Assembly (NCBI GenBank): GCA_011087745.1
Contig: JAALLB010000062.1
Location: 1 to 8,414, forward strand
Length of the DNA: 8,414 bases
Source of the DNA: Hyphomicrobiales bacterium
GTDB lineage: Bacteria > Pseudomonadota > Alphaproteobacteria > Rhizobiales > Rhizobiaceae
Reading direction: 5' to 3'
The position numbers and the translations under genes are program-made. Within the stretch, counting starts at the first letter, position 1. Every line of letters begins with the position of its first letter. Below the pieces are notes generated by a model. It saw only the letters and a program-made list of their open reading frames with translations, ran no database searches and was not told the origin of the DNA. Below are positions 7,182-8,414 of this stretch, piece after piece.

Positions 7182-7430
7182 ATGGCGGAAAAACATCAAA
7201 ACTTGCAGGATGCATTCTTAAACGATGTTCGAAAGCATAAAATCCCACTTACAATCTTCTTGGTAAATGGCGTTAAATTAAACGGCGTTGTCAGCTGGTT
7301 TGACAATTTTTGTGTCCTACTCAGACGCGATGGAATTTCTCAGTTGGTATACAAACACGCTATTTCCACTATTATGCCAGGAGCACCTGTACTTATGGGT
7401 GACAAATCTGACGATAGTGACGAAGAATAA
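7182..7430 (+). CDS. hfq: RNA-binding protein Hfq
   Basis: This 82-residue Sm-like RNA chaperone forms a hexamer that pairs small RNAs with mRNAs. The N-terminus NLQDAFLN matches the proximal-face region, with Gln9 equivalent to the conserved Gln8. Sm1 runs about 13-47 (LTIFLVNGVKLNG, then SWFDNFCVLL). Sm2 is YKHAIST (57-63), with the K58/H59 pair that contacts uridines. Basic rim residues R17, K18 and K20 are present. The C-terminal tail is short and strongly acidic (DKSDDSDEE), a type known to compete for RNA on the rim. The ATG at 7182 gives the family-standard start MAEKHQNLQD. A GAG at 7171-7173 serves as a weak ribosome site. A 31-residue upstream in-frame extension from a TTG has no family match and is rejected as a start. 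Confidence 0.97.
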   Translation: MAEKHQNLQDAFLNDVRKHKIPLTIFLVNGVKLNGVVSWFDNFCVLLRRDGISQLVYKHAISTIMPGAPVLMGDKSDDSDEE

Positions 7431-7440
7431 TACTATTCTT
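7423..7440 (+). other. Small AT-rich hairpin over the hfq stop codon
   Basis: AAGAATA (7423-7429), loop ATAC and TATTCTT (7434-7440) form a perfect 7-bp stem that includes most of the hfq stop codon. With a single G:C pair and no clean T-run after it, this is too weak to call a terminator. It could act as an RNA-processing or attenuating element between hfq and hflX, or be chance in AT-rich DNA. Confidence 0.25.
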
Positions 7441-7461
7441 TCAATTGTAAGGCTGTAACGC

Positions 7462-8403
7462 TTGAGTGATTCCGAAAACGGGAAATCAGAAAAACTCCAA
7501 TGGACCGCCGAAGAGGATCAAAAACCTGAACGTGCGATCGTACTGGTGCCTGAATTTCAGGGACATCAAGACCGGTCACGTGAGGCAAGGTTGGAGGAGG
7601 CTGTTGGCCTTGCGCGTGCCATATCTCTGGAAGTTGTTGATGCAGGCGTAATCCCTATCAGAACGATAAAACCATCAACTTTTTTTGGCAGTGGCAAAGT
7701 TGATGAGATTACTGGCATTATCAAAAGCTCCGAAATTGGCTTGGCCATCATTGATCATCCGATTTCTCCCAAACAACAGCAAAACCTTGAAGAAGCCTGG
7801 CATTGCAAGGTTTTGGACAGAACGGGTCTAATTCTGGAAATATTTGGTGCGCGTGCGCAGACCAAGGAAGGTACCTTGCAGGTTGAGCTGGCTCACTTGA
7901 ATTATCAAAAAGGCAGATTGGTTCGGACCTGGACGCACCTTGAACGTCAACGTGGTGCCTTGGGCTTTGTTGGCGGACTAGGTGAAACACAGATTGAAGC
8001 TGATAGGCGCTTAATACAGGAACGTATCAACAAGCTTGAGCGGGACCTGGCTAAGGTCAAGAAAACTCGCGATTTACACCGTTCCAAACGCAAAAAGGTT
8101 CCACATCCCGTCGTTGCATTGGTTGGATATACCAACGCCGGCAAATCGACTCTTTTCAACCTGTTGACTGGTGCAAACGTCATGGCAAAGGACCTACTGT
8201 TTGCCACGCTGGATCCGACATTGCGTCAGTTGAATTTGCCACAAGGCACACGTGTTATTTTGTCTGACACCGTTGGATTTGTGTCGAACCTACCAACCCA
8301 TTTGGTAGCTGCATTTCGAGCTACTCTTGAAGAGGTTATTGAAGCGGAACTAATTCTTCATGTTATACCCATCCTACTCCAAAACCCGAATGTTTTGGTG
8401 TGA
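7462..8403 (+). pseudogene. hflX: Ribosome-associated GTPase HflX, truncated within the G domain
   Basis: HflX binds ribosomes and hydrolyses GTP, and it splits or rescues stalled ribosomes in several bacteria. Residues 1 to about 302 are normal family sequence. The N-terminal HflX domain includes FGSGKVDEI (75-83). The glycine-rich linker is RQRGALGFVGGLGETQIEADRR (162-183, shown as key residues G165, G171-G172 and E175). A coiled helix pair with a basic loop follows (about 184-213). The G domain has G1 GYTNAGKST (222-230), FATLDPT with the G2 threonine (about 247-253) and G3 DTVG (269-272). After LILHVI the family continues with an Asp-Val-Ser type segment. Here it instead enters the repeat and reads PILLQNPNVLV then TGA (8401-8403). 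The G4 (NKxD) and G5 motifs and the C-terminal part, roughly 120-150 residues, are missing, so the product would not bind GTP properly. The start is TTG 7462 with AAGG at 7449-7452. Confidence 0.9.
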
Positions 8404-8410
8404 TATGATA
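8364..8410. repeat. Right copy of the 47-bp inverted terminal repeat
   Basis: This begins TATACCCATCC and ends TGTGATATGATA, the exact reverse complement of 1-47. Four further bases (CGAA) follow to the window end. The alignment breaks at 8363, right where HflX stops resembling its family, so the repeat edge and the gene break coincide. It has the same internal hairpin as the left copy (CCAAAAC and GTTTTGG arms). Two reading frames in the forward sense are closed (including the hflX frame) and one is open, with no recognisable protein. Confidence 0.9.
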
Positions 8411-8414
8411 CGAA

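Noticed and set aside
1..8414. Composite transposon carrying the whole block between two insertion sequences
   Set aside because: The cargo is a conserved chromosomal operon in its usual order, with both end genes cut. It is not accessory cargo, and no transposase or target duplication is visible.

Overview
The window carries a conserved alphaproteobacterial housekeeping and regulatory block, all on the + strand: the 3' end of ntrC, then ntrY, ntrX, trkA, trkH, hfq, and the 5' two-thirds of hflX. This gene order (nitrogen two-component genes, Trk potassium uptake, then hfq-hflX) is known from many alphaproteobacteria. The NtrY and NtrX domain layouts fit that class, including a NtrX with no recognisable GAFTGA loop. 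By eye the DNA is AT-leaning, clearly below 50% G+C, so a lower-GC alphaproteobacterium (for example a marine lineage) is plausible. The sequence alone does not fix the genus.

Layout: 1-47 is one copy of a 47-bp repeat. 48-307 is the ntrC 3' remnant, cut off by that repeat. 308-403 is a promoter-bearing intergenic region. 404-2734 is ntrY, followed 2 bp later by ntrX (2737-4131). After a 36-bp gap comes trkA (4168-5544), whose stop overlaps the trkH start by one base (trkH 5544-7013). 7014-7181 holds a good sigma70-type promoter and the leader of hfq (7182-7430). hflX starts 31 bp later at a TTG (7462) and runs in recognisable form to about 8363. There it enters the second, inverted copy of the same repeat (8364-8410) and stops out of the family sequence.

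How the genes fit together: NtrY is a membrane histidine kinase and NtrX its response regulator. TrkA and TrkH are the regulatory and channel subunits of a K+ uptake system. Hfq is the RNA chaperone for sRNA-mRNA pairing, and HflX is a ribosome-associated GTPase. Two promoters are readable, one before ntrY and one before hfq, which suggests at least two transcription units (ntrYX-trkAH and hfq-hflX).

The one real surprise is at the edges. The same 47-bp, hairpin-forming sequence, perfectly identical and in inverted orientation, sits at both ends and truncates two conserved genes. It could be a dispersed or mobile repeat at which an assembly broke, or an assembly or amplification chimera. Only the outer flanks, absent here, can decide. 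I saw no defence, toxin, CRISPR, phage or biosynthetic system in the window.
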